From JASHPR01 sp963844655 (lineage in GTDB: Bacteria; Actinomycetota; Actinomycetes; Streptosporangiales; Streptosporangiaceae): 64,000 nucleotides of DNA. The stretch's first letter is position 1, and every line of letters starts with the position of its first letter. The translations under genes were made by a program, and so were the position numbers. The notes under the pieces were generated by a model that searched no databases, had not been told where the DNA came from, and saw only the letters and a program-made list of their open reading frames with translations. Below are positions 34,564 through 42,574 of this stretch, piece by piece. The stretch lies in the NCBI GenBank assembly GCA_963844655.1, contig CAWJPA010000002.1, forward strand, positions 558,001-622,000, given 5' to 3'.

Positions 34564-35511
34564 TCAGACCAGCCGGATCCGCGGGTCGGCAACGGTCAGG
34601 GCGATGTCGGCGACGAAGTTCCCCGCGATGGTCAGCGCGGCGCCCACCAGCGTGTACGCGAGCAGGACCGGGTAGTCGGCGGTGCCCAGGCTGTCGTAGA
34701 ACAGCAGACCGAGACCGGGGAAGTTGAACACCGCCTCGCAGATCAGGTTCCCGGCGAGCAACGCCGGGATCGACAAGCCGATGAGCGTAATCATGGGCAG
34801 GAACGCATTGCGTACCAGATGTCTGAGCAGTACCAGGCGCTCGGGCAGACCCTTCGCGCGGGCCGCCTTGATGTAGTCCTGGGCCAGCGTGTCGATCGCC
34901 GCCGACCGCATGTACCGGGAGAATCCGGCCAGTTCCAGCAGGGTCAGGCAGACGATCGGCAGCGTCATCGCGCGCCAGTTGAAGATGATCGACACCATCG
35001 AGGTGGTCTGCGGGCCCTCGAAGCTGAAGATCGGGAACGTGATCGCCAGCAGCTGGATCGCGATCAGGTAGAGGAAGAAGTCCGGCATCGCGTAGGTCAC
35101 GAACGCGCCGGTGGTCACGATCCCGTCCCCGACCGTGTTCCGCCGGATGGCCTGATAAATGCCGAGCGGGACCGCGATCACCACGGACAGGAACAGCGTG
35201 ATGCCGGACAGGTAGGCGCTGCGCATCCAGCGCTCCTGGAACAGCGCGGCCACGCTCTGGTTCAGCTTGTAGGAGTAGCCGAGGTTGCCGTGCAGCAGCT
35301 GGTTGAGGTAGCGCAGGTACTGCACGATCCAGGGGTCATCGAAGCCGTGCTGCTGGTTCCACTGGTTGACGGAGAACTTGTTGGCGTGCGGGCCGAGCAC
35401 GTCGATGGCCGGGCTGGGGTAGATCACGTGCAGCATCAGGAAGATGAACACGGAGGTCCCCAGCAGCACCACGACCGCCGACGCCGCCCGGCGGATCAGG
35501 TAAGCCGTCAC
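34564..35511 (-). CDS. Peptide ABC transporter permease (DppB-like)
   Basis: 315 residues with six membrane helices (first at residues 8-30). The EAA motif is YIKAARAKGLPERLVLLRHL, then RNAFLPMITLIG, and the N-terminal LIRRAASAVVVLLGTSVFIF is typical of DppB/OppB. The periplasmic loop (about residues 35-95) is ordinary. Spacing to its neighbours is 25 and 46 bases, so it is one transcript with the binding protein and DppC-like gene. Confidence 0.92.
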   Translation of the reverse strand: MTAYLIRRAASAVVVLLGTSVFIFLMLHVIYPSPAIDVLGPHANKFSVNQWNQQHGFDDPWIVQYLRYLNQLLHGNLGYSYKLNQSVAALFQERWMRSAYLSGITLFLSVVIAVPLGIYQAIRRNTVGDGIVTTGAFVTYAMPDFFLYLIAIQLLAITFPIFSFEGPQTTSMVSIIFNWRAMTLPIVCLTLLELAGFSRYMRSAAIDTLAQDYIKAARAKGLPERLVLLRHLVRNAFLPMITLIGLSIPALLAGNLICEAVFNFPGLGLLFYDSLGTADYPVLLAYTLVGAALTIAGNFVADIALTVADPRIRLV

Positions 35512-35557
35512 AGCTGCTCCCTCCCCGTCGGCGACGCGCCAGGCACCCGGTTTCTCG

Positions 35558-37435
35558 CTACTTCGTCAGGTACATCAGCTCCGGGTTGAGCTGGAACTGG
35601 GTCATGGCCTTGATCGCGGCCGGCTGGCCGGAGACGTTGTTCTTCCAGACCACGATGAAGTCGGCGTTGGGCTGGAACAGGCTCGGCTGCTGCGCGATGA
35701 TGTAGGAATTTTCGGCCTGAACCGCGTCCGGGCTGCCGCCGGTGACCGACGCGGTGATCAGCTGGTCGGCCTTCTTGTCGTTCCAGAACCCGCCGTTGAA
35801 CGACCCGCCGGTGGTGAAGATCCCGAAGGTGGTCGGGTAGGTGGCGTTGGTGAAGCCGCCGTAGGCCGCCATGGCCCAGTCGTTGATGGTCTTGGGCGAT
35901 CCCGGGTCGTCGGCGATGTCAATGACGTGGTTGAAGGTGTCGGCCTTCAGCACGACGTTGATGCCGACCTTCTTGGCCTGCGACGCCCAGTCGGTCAGCA
36001 TCTCGCCGTTGATGGCGGGCGAGTTCGCGTACAGCACGTTGAACGTGAGCTTGGTCCCGGCCGGGATCCCGGCACCGCACTGGCCCGCGCCGGTGCCTGC
36101 CTTGGCGCACGTGGTCTGGCCTCCGGGCACGACCGTCCAGCCGTGCGACTTCAGCAGGCTGCTGGCCGCGCTCACGTCGAACGGGAACGGGTTCTTCAGC
36201 GCGTTCGCCGGGGCGTACGGGGACACAGGCACCGCCGGGATCGGCCCGTAGTCCGCGCCGCCCGCACCGTGGAAGAAAGCCTTGATGTAGCCCTGCTCGT
36301 CCTCGAGGTGCGCGAGCGCCTGGCGGACGTAGAGCTGGTTGATGATGTTGTTGAAGTCCCCGGTCTTGTCGGCGAAGTTGTAGTTCACGTAGGAGAAGCC
36401 CCAGTCGGGGTAGCCGAACACGTGGTACCCGGCCTTCTTCACGGCGTCCAGCTGCGGGATGTCGGTCTGCGGCATGTACCCGATATCGATGCTCTTCGAC
36501 AGCACCGCGTTGAACTCGGCGGTGTCGGAGGTGTAGGGGACGGCCTGCAGGGTCGGGACCTTGGCCGAGGTCGGGCCGCCGTAGCCCGGGTTGGGCACCA
36601 TCGTGTACGCGCCGGTGGTGTTGTTGAAGACCGTGAGCTTGTACGGCCCGTCCACGACCTGCCACAGCGGGTTGGTCGCGTACGTGCCGGTCGAGCCGGA
36701 GGCCTTGTTCAGGAAGTCGTAGATCTTCTTCGCGTTGGCCGGGTTGGTGAAGTTCAGGATCGGGCCGTTCGCCGAGGCCCTCGCCCAGGCGTGCGCGGGC
36801 ATCGGCACGACCAGCGAAAGCATGTCCTGGGTGAACCACAGCGGGTTAACCGCCTTGTTCAGGTTGAGCACGAGCGTGGTGGCGTTCGGGGTGGCGGCGC
36901 TCACGATCTGGTCGGGAATGCCGAGCCCGGGGTTGTACTGGCCCCAGTTGGACCCGCTCTCCTTGACCGCGGCCCGCACCTCGTCGATGAAGAACAGCGT
37001 GTCCTTCGAGGTCACCGGCTGGCCGTCGGACCACTTGTAGTTGGTCTTCATCGTGACGGTGACGGTCTTGTTCCCGTTCGAGTACTTCGGCTGGCTAGCC
37101 AGGCTCATCGACGGCGTCTCGGTCGGCGCGGTGCCGTTGGTGTACCAGTACAGCGGCCGCCACAGCTCGAACTGGAAGCTGTTGACGGTGGTCACCGACA
37201 GGTCAGCGCCCGGCACCACAGGGAAGATGTAGGTCGGCGCGGTACCCGGGGCCTCCGCCCAGGTGACCGTCCCGGCGACCGGGGTGCCGCTGGCCGCCGG
37301 CACCGAGCCGAACGCGCCAGATGATGAGGTAACCGATCCCCCGGAACTGCCCTTGCTACTGCAGGCGGCCAGGGCCAGGGCCGCGGTCACGGCGAACACT
37401 GCCGCCAGCTTGATCGGCCGACGCGATCTGATCAT
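35558..37435 (-). CDS. Peptide ABC transporter solute-binding lipoprotein
   Basis: 625 residues from ATG 37435 (GAGG eight bases upstream; a start at 37450 is also in frame). The N-terminus is a lipoprotein signal: basic MIRSRRP, hydrophobic AAVFAVTAALALA, then the lipobox LAAC, so the mature protein is anchored by the cysteine on the outer face. The body is the DppA/OppA fold (SBP_bac_5), with LYWYTNGTAPTETPSMSLAS and the usual clusters. It captures oligopeptides and passes them to the permeases. Which peptides cannot be inferred. Confidence 0.93.
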   Translation of the reverse strand: MIRSRRPIKLAAVFAVTAALALAACSSKGSSGGSVTSSSGAFGSVPAASGTPVAGTVTWAEAPGTAPTYIFPVVPGADLSVTTVNSFQFELWRPLYWYTNGTAPTETPSMSLASQPKYSNGNKTVTVTMKTNYKWSDGQPVTSKDTLFFIDEVRAAVKESGSNWGQYNPGLGIPDQIVSAATPNATTLVLNLNKAVNPLWFTQDMLSLVVPMPAHAWARASANGPILNFTNPANAKKIYDFLNKASGSTGTYATNPLWQVVDGPYKLTVFNNTTGAYTMVPNPGYGGPTSAKVPTLQAVPYTSDTAEFNAVLSKSIDIGYMPQTDIPQLDAVKKAGYHVFGYPDWGFSYVNYNFADKTGDFNNIINQLYVRQALAHLEDEQGYIKAFFHGAGGADYGPIPAVPVSPYAPANALKNPFPFDVSAASSLLKSHGWTVVPGGQTTCAKAGTGAGQCGAGIPAGTKLTFNVLYANSPAINGEMLTDWASQAKKVGINVVLKADTFNHVIDIADDPGSPKTINDWAMAAYGGFTNATYPTTFGIFTTGGSFNGGFWNDKKADQLITASVTGGSPDAVQAENSYIIAQQPSLFQPNADFIVVWKNNVSGQPAAIKAMTQFQLNPELMYLTK

Positions 37436-37602
37436 CGGCGTGCCTCGCATTCTTAGCGTCCGGAGGTGCTGCCGCGATCATAAGCACCGTCATACGGCGA
37501 ACTGGGGCGAATATTGTCACAGCTTGCCATCGATGTGAAGGCGGGCCTCGATCCTCCCGGACGCATCCGGCCGAAACGATTCGCGCCCGGCCTGATGACC
37601 TG

Positions 37603-37785
37603 CTACCCGGCTGGCCAGCGCGCCACGTTGTCCGCCAGCCTGCCCAGGAGGCGGTCCAGGTCCGCCACCCCGGCATCGGACAGCCCGGCCCGCAGGCGTT
37701 CGTCGAACTCTACAGCCGCGGTGCGCAGCCGCAGGAACGCCGCCTCCCCCGCGGCGGGCACCGGGCGCCCCGAGCCCAAGCCCAC
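37603..37785 (-). pseudogene. MarR-family regulator, C-terminal remnant
   Basis: Sixty codons (AAFLRLRTAAVEFDERLRAG, then LSDAGVADLDRLLGRLADNVA) match the last helices of MarR proteins, which come after the winged helix. Nothing upstream encodes the DNA-binding part; the frame starts near a GTG at 37785 with no ribosome site. I take it as the tail of a lost gene. A palindrome (37836-37849) suited to MarR sits 50 bases upstream of the remnant, in the spacer before the ferredoxin gene. Confidence 0.55.
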
Positions 37786-37835
37786 GCAGCCGGAAACCAG
37801 CCGGGCCTGAACTCCCGCCCCCTGTATTTGTTTGT

Positions 37836-37849
37836 ACGAGGCTCCTCGT
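37836..37849. promoter_or_regulatory. Inverted repeat upstream of ferredoxin (candidate MarR operator)
   Basis: ACGAGG-CT-CCTCGT is a perfect six-base-arm palindrome in a locally AT-rich stretch (TTTGTACGAGGCTCCTCGTT). Such short symmetric sites are used by MarR dimers. It lies 49 bases upstream of the ferredoxin start and next to the MarR remnant, so it may be a leftover operator or may serve a MarR protein encoded elsewhere. Confidence 0.45.
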
Positions 37850-37897
37850 TAAAATGGTCATGTCCACGGGGACCTGGTGCGGAAGGGGAGCGTACGG

Positions 37898-38239
37898 ATG
37901 ACCTACGTGATCGGCGAGGCATGTGTTGACGTGCTGGACCGGACGTGCATCGAGGAATGCCCGGTGGATTGCATCTACGAGGGCGAGCGGATGCTCTACA
38001 TCCACCCGGACGAGTGTGTGGACTGCGGGGCGTGCGAGCCGGTGTGCCCGGTCGAGGCGATCTACTACGAGGACGACCTGCCGGACGAGTGGAAGGCCTA
38101 CACCCCAGATAACGCGCGGTTCTTCTCCGAGCCGCTGCCCGGCCGCAGCGAGCCACTCGGCTCCCCGGGCGGCGCCGCCAAGGTGGGCGTGGTCGGCGCG
38201 GATACGCCGATGGTGGCCGCACTTCCGCCGCGAGAATAG
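37898..38239 (+). CDS. fdxA: 7Fe-8S/4Fe-4S ferredoxin
   Basis: 113 residues from ATG 37898 with GGAAGGGGAG upstream. The Cys pattern matches actinobacterial FdxA: CVDVLDRTCIEECPVDCI binds the first ([3Fe-4S]-type) cluster, and CVDCGACEPVCPVEAI the [4Fe-4S] cluster, ending with YYEDDLPDEW. It carries electrons to partners such as P450s or nitrite/other reductases. The last ~30 residues (Gly/Pro/Ala-rich) extend beyond the fold. A Cys-containing HTH regulator follows downstream. Confidence 0.93.
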   Translation: MTYVIGEACVDVLDRTCIEECPVDCIYEGERMLYIHPDECVDCGACEPVCPVEAIYYEDDLPDEWKAYTPDNARFFSEPLPGRSEPLGSPGGAAKVGVVGADTPMVAALPPRE

Positions 38240-38249
38240 TTTCTACTAT
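38236..38249. promoter_or_regulatory. Inverted repeat before the HTH regulator gene (candidate autoregulatory operator)
   Basis: ATAGT-TTCT-ACTAT, a perfect five-base-arm repeat, ends about 17 bases before the likely start of the regulator and spans the ferredoxin stop. AT-rich symmetric sequence directly before a dimeric winged-helix regulator suggests self-control. Confidence 0.45.
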
Positions 38250-38266
38250 CACGATTTGATGTAACT

Positions 38267-38974
38267 TTGTCACCCGTGGATGTGAAGGCACTTCTCGCAC
38301 CTGACGCCGGGCCGCCGCTCGGACGGACCCGGGCCCGGGTGCTTGACCTGCTCCGCGCGGAGGACGACGCGGTCGGCGTCCGAGAGGTGGCCCACCAGAC
38401 GGGCCTGCACCCGAACACGGCCCGCTTCCACCTGGACGCGCTGGCGGATGCGGGCCTGGTCACCAGGGAAGCGCAACCCCGGGCCACACCGGGCCGGCCC
38501 AGCGTCGCCTACCGGGCGAAGACGGACGGAGACGCGGCGGGTCAGCGGCGCTACCGGCTGCTCGCCGAGATGCTCACCGGACTGATCGCCGGGGTAATGC
38601 CCGGCCCGGGCGACGCGGCCACAGAAGCCGGCCGGCAGTGGGGGCGCTACCTCACCGAGCAGCCCGCCCCGTACCAGTCGGTGGACGCCGACGAGGCCAT
38701 CGCGAAGCTGACCGCCACCATGGCCGATATCGGGTTCGCCCCCGAGGTCGTCCCCGATGGGACGGGCTATCAGCTGCGACTGACGCAGTGCCCGTTCCGC
38801 GAGGTTGCCGAGCACCATCAGGACGTCGTGTGCAAGCTGCACCTCGGCCTCCTGCGGGGGGTGCTGGACCAGATGCGGGCTCCGGTCACCGCGGACCAGG
38901 TTCAGCCGTTCGCCGAGCCCAGCGTCTGCACGGCGGACCTGGCGACCCGGCCAAACCCCCCCGACCAGCGCTGA
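38267..38974 (+). CDS. Winged-helix (ArsR/SufR-like) regulator with conserved cysteines
   Basis: 235 residues from TTG 38267; GTG 38276 is an alternative. The winged helix is LDLLRAEDDAVGVREVAHQT then GLHPNTARFHLDALADAGLV. The C-terminal domain holds Cys residues in TQCPFREV, VVCKLHLG and SVCTADL, close to the pattern of SufR-type iron-sulfur-sensing repressors, although one expected Cys is not obvious. With a ferredoxin just upstream, sensing of iron-sulfur status is plausible but unproven. It is convergent with the ABC permease genes across a strong hairpin. Confidence 0.75.
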   Translation: MSPVDVKALLAPDAGPPLGRTRARVLDLLRAEDDAVGVREVAHQTGLHPNTARFHLDALADAGLVTREAQPRATPGRPSVAYRAKTDGDAAGQRRYRLLAEMLTGLIAGVMPGPGDAATEAGRQWGRYLTEQPAPYQSVDADEAIAKLTATMADIGFAPEVVPDGTGYQLRLTQCPFREVAEHHQDVVCKLHLGLLRGVLDQMRAPVTADQVQPFAEPSVCTADLATRPNPPDQR

Positions 38975-39046
38975 CGGCGGACCCGGACCCCGGCAGCGGA
39001 CATCGGGCCCCTGCCGCTGCCCGCCTTCGGCCCGTCCGGGCGACAG

Positions 39047-39100
39047 CCGGTCACTCCTTAGTTTTTACGATATTAATTGTAAAAACTAAGGAGTGACCGG
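39047..39100. repeat. Perfect 22-bp inverted repeat with AT-rich top
   Basis: Left arm 39047-39068 (starts CCGGTCACTCCTTAG) and right arm 39079-39100 (ends AAGGAGTGACCGG) are exact complements; the loop GATATTAATT is ten bases. Within a very GC-rich genome the inner half of the stem is almost all A/T, unlike a normal terminator. It sits between the convergent HTH regulator and ABC permease genes, so bidirectional termination is the simplest role. A mobile-element end or a DNA-binding site is also possible. Confidence 0.7.
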
Positions 39101-39119
39101 GGATAACACAGATGCCCGG

Positions 39120-39890
39120 TTAGGCGTCACGCAGCCGGAACAGCAGCCCGCCGGCCAGCAAGGCCAGGGCCGCCCAGACGGCCAGCACGCCGAGGCCCGG
39201 CCACGGCCCGATGGGCAGCTTGCCGATGTTTCTCGTGGCCTGAATGGCGAGCCCGGCGTTCACCGGCTCATACCGCTGGAAGCGGCGCTCCCAGGCCGGG
39301 TTCAGGATCAGGTCGCCGATCACCGGCACGATGTAGAGCAGGCCGAGCACGGCCGCGATGGCCGCACCGGAATCCCGCAGGCCGGTGGCCAGGCCGAGGC
39401 TGAGCAGGGCGATCAGGGCCAGGTACAGGACCGAGCCGGCTGTGGCCCGCAGCGTCGGCCCCTCGGCGAGGGACAGCGGCAGAAAGCCGCGCGCCGCGGT
39501 GAAGCCGTTGCCGGGCAGGATGAGCCGTCCGGCCAGCACCGACCCGAGGGCGCTGACGATCCCGGCGGCCAGCACCACGCCGGAGACCACGGCCGCCTTG
39601 GCGGCCAGCGCCACGGACCGGCGCGGCATCGCGGTGAGGGTGGTCCGGATCATGCCGGTGCTGTACTCGCTGCTGACCGCCAGTACCGCCAGGATGGCCA
39701 CCGCCGCCTGGCCGAGCATCACCCCGGTGAGGCTGACCTTGGTTGGGTCTGCGGAACACGAGGCTGGGCACTTCACGACTTCAGCCGTCACGGCGCTGAC
39801 CCCCACGGTCAGCACGATCGCGGTAAGCAGCAGCCAGCCGGTGCCCGCGACCGTGCGCAGCTTCGTCCATTCCGCGTGCAGGGCCTGCAT
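39120..39890 (-). CDS. ABC-2-type transporter permease (smaller subunit)
   Basis: 256 residues from ATG 39890, which overlaps the upstream stop (TGATG). MQALHAEWTKLRTVAGTGWL is the typical start of actinobacterial ABC-2 permeases, followed by six membrane helices; SSEYSTGMIRTTLTAMPRR is the cytosolic coupling loop. It shares that loop with the larger permease upstream (AEYRRGLIRTTFAASPRR), so the two likely form a heterodimer. Third gene of the exporter operon. No substrate is indicated. Confidence 0.88.
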   Translation of the reverse strand: MQALHAEWTKLRTVAGTGWLLLTAIVLTVGVSAVTAEVVKCPASCSADPTKVSLTGVMLGQAAVAILAVLAVSSEYSTGMIRTTLTAMPRRSVALAAKAAVVSGVVLAAGIVSALGSVLAGRLILPGNGFTAARGFLPLSLAEGPTLRATAGSVLYLALIALLSLGLATGLRDSGAAIAAVLGLLYIVPVIGDLILNPAWERRFQRYEPVNAGLAIQATRNIGKLPIGPWPGLGVLAVWAALALLAGGLLFRLRDA

Positions 39891-41506
39891 CACACGTCCC
39901 TGCGCCGCAGCAGGAACATGGCACCGCCCAGCGCGAGGGCAGCCCAGGCGCAGAGCACGGCGAAGCCGGCCCACGGCGCCAGCGGATAGCACCCGTTGTA
40001 AGGCAGGCAGGCGCTGTTCACCTGGGCGTAGTGCGGGTTGCCCTGCTGGAGGCCGAACGCGGCGGCCGGGGTCAGCCGCAGCAGCCACTGCGCGGGCGTC
40101 TGGGGCAGCACGGTCGCCAGGATCAGCGGCAGGACGAGCAGCACGACGGTGGCGGTGATCGCTCCCGCGCTGCGCCGCAGTGCGGCGCCGGCGGCCAGGG
40201 CGAGGATGGCGGCCACCGCGATCAGCGCGGCCGTGCCCACCACCATCTGCACGGCAGGCCCGCTGATCAGCGACCTGACCGGGTACACCGAGACCGGCCA
40301 GCCCCCGGACCTCAGCTTCTTCTCGGCCAGCGGAAACGCGACGGCGGTGCCGACAAGGCCGGCGGCGAACGCGACCGACCCGATCACGATGGCCTTCGCC
40401 GCCAGCACCCGGCCGCGGCGCGGGCTCGCCGCGAAGGTCGTGCGGATCAGGCCGCGCCGGTATTCGGCCGTGATAAACAGCGCGCCGAGCGCGGTCGCGG
40501 CAAGCAGGCCGATCAGGGAGGCCTTGAGGGCGACCCCGATGGGGTCGACGATCGGGATGTACGGCGCGATGTCACCGGAACCGGCCACGGTGTACGTGCC
40601 CCCGTGCTCATGGGCGCCGACGGCCCCGGGCAGGAGGCCCTTGCAGGGATGTCCTGTCTGGCAGTGCCTATGAGCCGGCGGGCCCCCAGAGGAGTCGTTC
40701 CGGTTCTCGTTCTGGCCCACCTGCTGGCTGCTCCAGGTGCGGCCCGGCCAGTCGCCCTGACGGCTGACGTGGTCGAAGACGGCGGTCGCGTCGGTGCTTT
40801 CGATGGCGCCGTTGTTGTTGGCGAATGTCTGCCTCATCTGGTAGTCCGGCGGGGACGCCGCGAAGAGCCCGGCCTGCACGGTGGCCGGCAGCCCGGTCAG
40901 GTGAGCGGTGCCGATCTCGGTCCAGTGGCTGCCGTCGGCCGAGTCATAACCGGTGACCGTGTTTCCTGAGCGGGTCAGCCGCAGCCAGCGCGGGGCTGCC
41001 GCAGAGACCGCGCCGGGCAGGCCCGCGGTGTCGTTGGTGTAGTTGTACTGCATCCGCACCCCGTGGCCGGGCGTGGCCATCACGGCCGCGTAGGCCGACC
41101 CGGGCTTGGTGCCCGCCGTGATGATGATCCCCGCCTTGGCCCAGGGCTGAGACACATGCGCCGTCCGCAACCCCGATGGGCCCGGCTGTGTTTCGGTGCC
41201 TGCCAGCGAGGTCACCCGGACGGTGATGCTGCCGTTTCCGGTCAGCGGCTGGTGCACGAACTCGAATTCGTCGGCGACCGCCCCGCCGCCCGGGCCGATG
41301 GCGACCGTCGGCAGGGCGTTGTTGTCCCGCGCGGAGCCCGCGAGGGCCACGATGGCGAGCGCGGTCAGCAGCGCCGTGGCCACGATCGCGAGAACCCAGC
41401 CGCGAACGGTCCGGAACTTGGTCCACTCGGCCCGCAGCAGCTGCGGGAAGCCGTCGCGCCCCGGTCGCTGACCGGACCGGTACGGCGTGATGGTGCCCGT
41501 GCTCAT
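39890..41506 (-). CDS. ABC-2-type permease with lectin-like extracellular insertion
   Basis: 538 residues. The first membrane helix (about residues 36-57) and coupling start (LLRAEWTKFRTVRGWVLAIV) are normal; then residues about 70-240 form a DUF1349/concanavalin-like beta-sandwich (NGSITVRVTSLAGTE, WAKAGIIITAGTKPGSAYAA, WLRLTRSGNTVTGYDSADG, LPATVQAGLFAAS), then a Ser/Gly/His-rich linker, and five further helices. The insertion must face outside. Such a domain could bind a glycan or peptidoglycan-targeting compound and present it to the exporter. Stop and start overlaps on both sides show tight coupling. Confidence 0.85.
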   Translation of the reverse strand: MSTGTITPYRSGQRPGRDGFPQLLRAEWTKFRTVRGWVLAIVATALLTALAIVALAGSARDNNALPTVAIGPGGGAVADEFEFVHQPLTGNGSITVRVTSLAGTETQPGPSGLRTAHVSQPWAKAGIIITAGTKPGSAYAAVMATPGHGVRMQYNYTNDTAGLPGAVSAAAPRWLRLTRSGNTVTGYDSADGSHWTEIGTAHLTGLPATVQAGLFAASPPDYQMRQTFANNNGAIESTDATAVFDHVSRQGDWPGRTWSSQQVGQNENRNDSSGGPPAHRHCQTGHPCKGLLPGAVGAHEHGGTYTVAGSGDIAPYIPIVDPIGVALKASLIGLLAATALGALFITAEYRRGLIRTTFAASPRRGRVLAAKAIVIGSVAFAAGLVGTAVAFPLAEKKLRSGGWPVSVYPVRSLISGPAVQMVVGTAALIAVAAILALAAGAALRRSAGAITATVVLLVLPLILATVLPQTPAQWLLRLTPAAAFGLQQGNPHYAQVNSACLPYNGCYPLAPWAGFAVLCAWAALALGGAMFLLRRRDV

Positions 41507-42459
41507 GTCGCCACCCCCGTGTTGTCACTGGGGAGCGCCGCCGAGCCTGGCGCGGCGCGGAACTCGACCGCATCCCTGGTGAGCTCCATGTAGGCCTCCT
41601 CGAGCGTGGCGCGGTGCGCCGACACCTCAGCGAACGGCACCCCGCCGCCGCTGAGGATGGCCACGATCCGCTCGGCCGTCAGCCCGGACACGGTGAGCGT
41701 GTCGCGGCCGGTGGCCGCCACGGTGCCGCCGGCGGCCGCCAGCGCCTCCATCGCGTCCGGCCGCGCGGCGGTGCGCAGCGAGACCCGGTCGCTGGACGCG
41801 GCCGCGATCAGCTCCGCCACCGTGGTGTCCGCCACGACCTTGCCCCGGCCGACCACCACCAGATGGTCGGCGGCATCCTGCAGCTCGGCCATCAGGTGGC
41901 TGGATACCAGCACCGCACGGCCCTCGGCGGCCAGGGCCGCCAGGAAGCCGCGCATCCACACGATCCCCTCGGGATCCATGCCGTTGAACGGCTCGTCGAA
42001 CATGAGCACCGGCGGGTCGCCGAGCAGTGCCGCGGCGATCCCCAGGCGCTGCCGCATGCCCAGGGAGAAGCCGCCCGCCTTGCGCCGGACCGCGCTGCCC
42101 AGGCCGGCCTGCTCGATCACCACGTCGACGCGGCGGGCGGTCAGGCCCTGCGAATGGGCGAGCCACAGCAGGTGGTTGCGTGCGCTGCGGTTCGGCTGCA
42201 GCGCCCCGGCGTCCAGCAGCGAGCCAACGTGGCTCAGCGGGTGCCGCAGACTCTGGTAGCGCTGCCCGCCAATCAGCGCGCGGCCCGCGTCCGCCGCGTC
42301 CAGGCCCAGGATCACCCGCATCGTGGTGGACTTTCCCGCCCCGTTTGGGCCGACAAAGCCGGTGACCTGTCCCGGCGCCACAGTGAAGGTCATCCCGTCC
42401 AGGGCGACGGTCCGCCCGAAGGTCTTGCGCAGCCCGCTCACTTCGATGGTTGCGTCCAT
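41503..42459 (-). CDS. ABC transporter ATPase of the exporter
   Basis: 318 residues from ATG 42459. Walker A is GFVGPNGAGKSTTMRVI, signature FSLGMRQRLGIAAALLGDP, Walker B LMFDEPFNGMDPEG, H-loop VLVSSHLMAEL. The signature is SLGMRQR rather than LSGGQ, as is usual in drug/bacitracin-type exporters. The C-terminal ~80 residues contain the usual regulatory extension. First gene of the three-gene exporter operon; divergent from the sensor kinase. Confidence 0.92.
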   Translation of the reverse strand: MDATIEVSGLRKTFGRTVALDGMTFTVAPGQVTGFVGPNGAGKSTTMRVILGLDAADAGRALIGGQRYQSLRHPLSHVGSLLDAGALQPNRSARNHLLWLAHSQGLTARRVDVVIEQAGLGSAVRRKAGGFSLGMRQRLGIAAALLGDPPVLMFDEPFNGMDPEGIVWMRGFLAALAAEGRAVLVSSHLMAELQDAADHLVVVGRGKVVADTTVAELIAAASSDRVSLRTAARPDAMEALAAAGGTVAATGRDTLTVSGLTAERIVAILSGGGVPFAEVSAHRATLEEAYMELTRDAVEFRAAPGSAALPSDNTGVAT

Positions 42460-42574
42460 GCCCGCCACGCTAGGGAGCGAGGCCGCCGGTGTCGTCACGC
42501 CGGCGAGCCGTCTTCGCCGCCGCTGGCACGAGGGAGACCGGCTGCGGCGCATCCCCCGCACGGGGGACGCCCGG

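Noticed and set aside
39047..39100. Insertion-sequence terminal repeats
   Set aside because: No transposase or duplicated target site lies nearby. It is kept as an inverted repeat of uncertain role.
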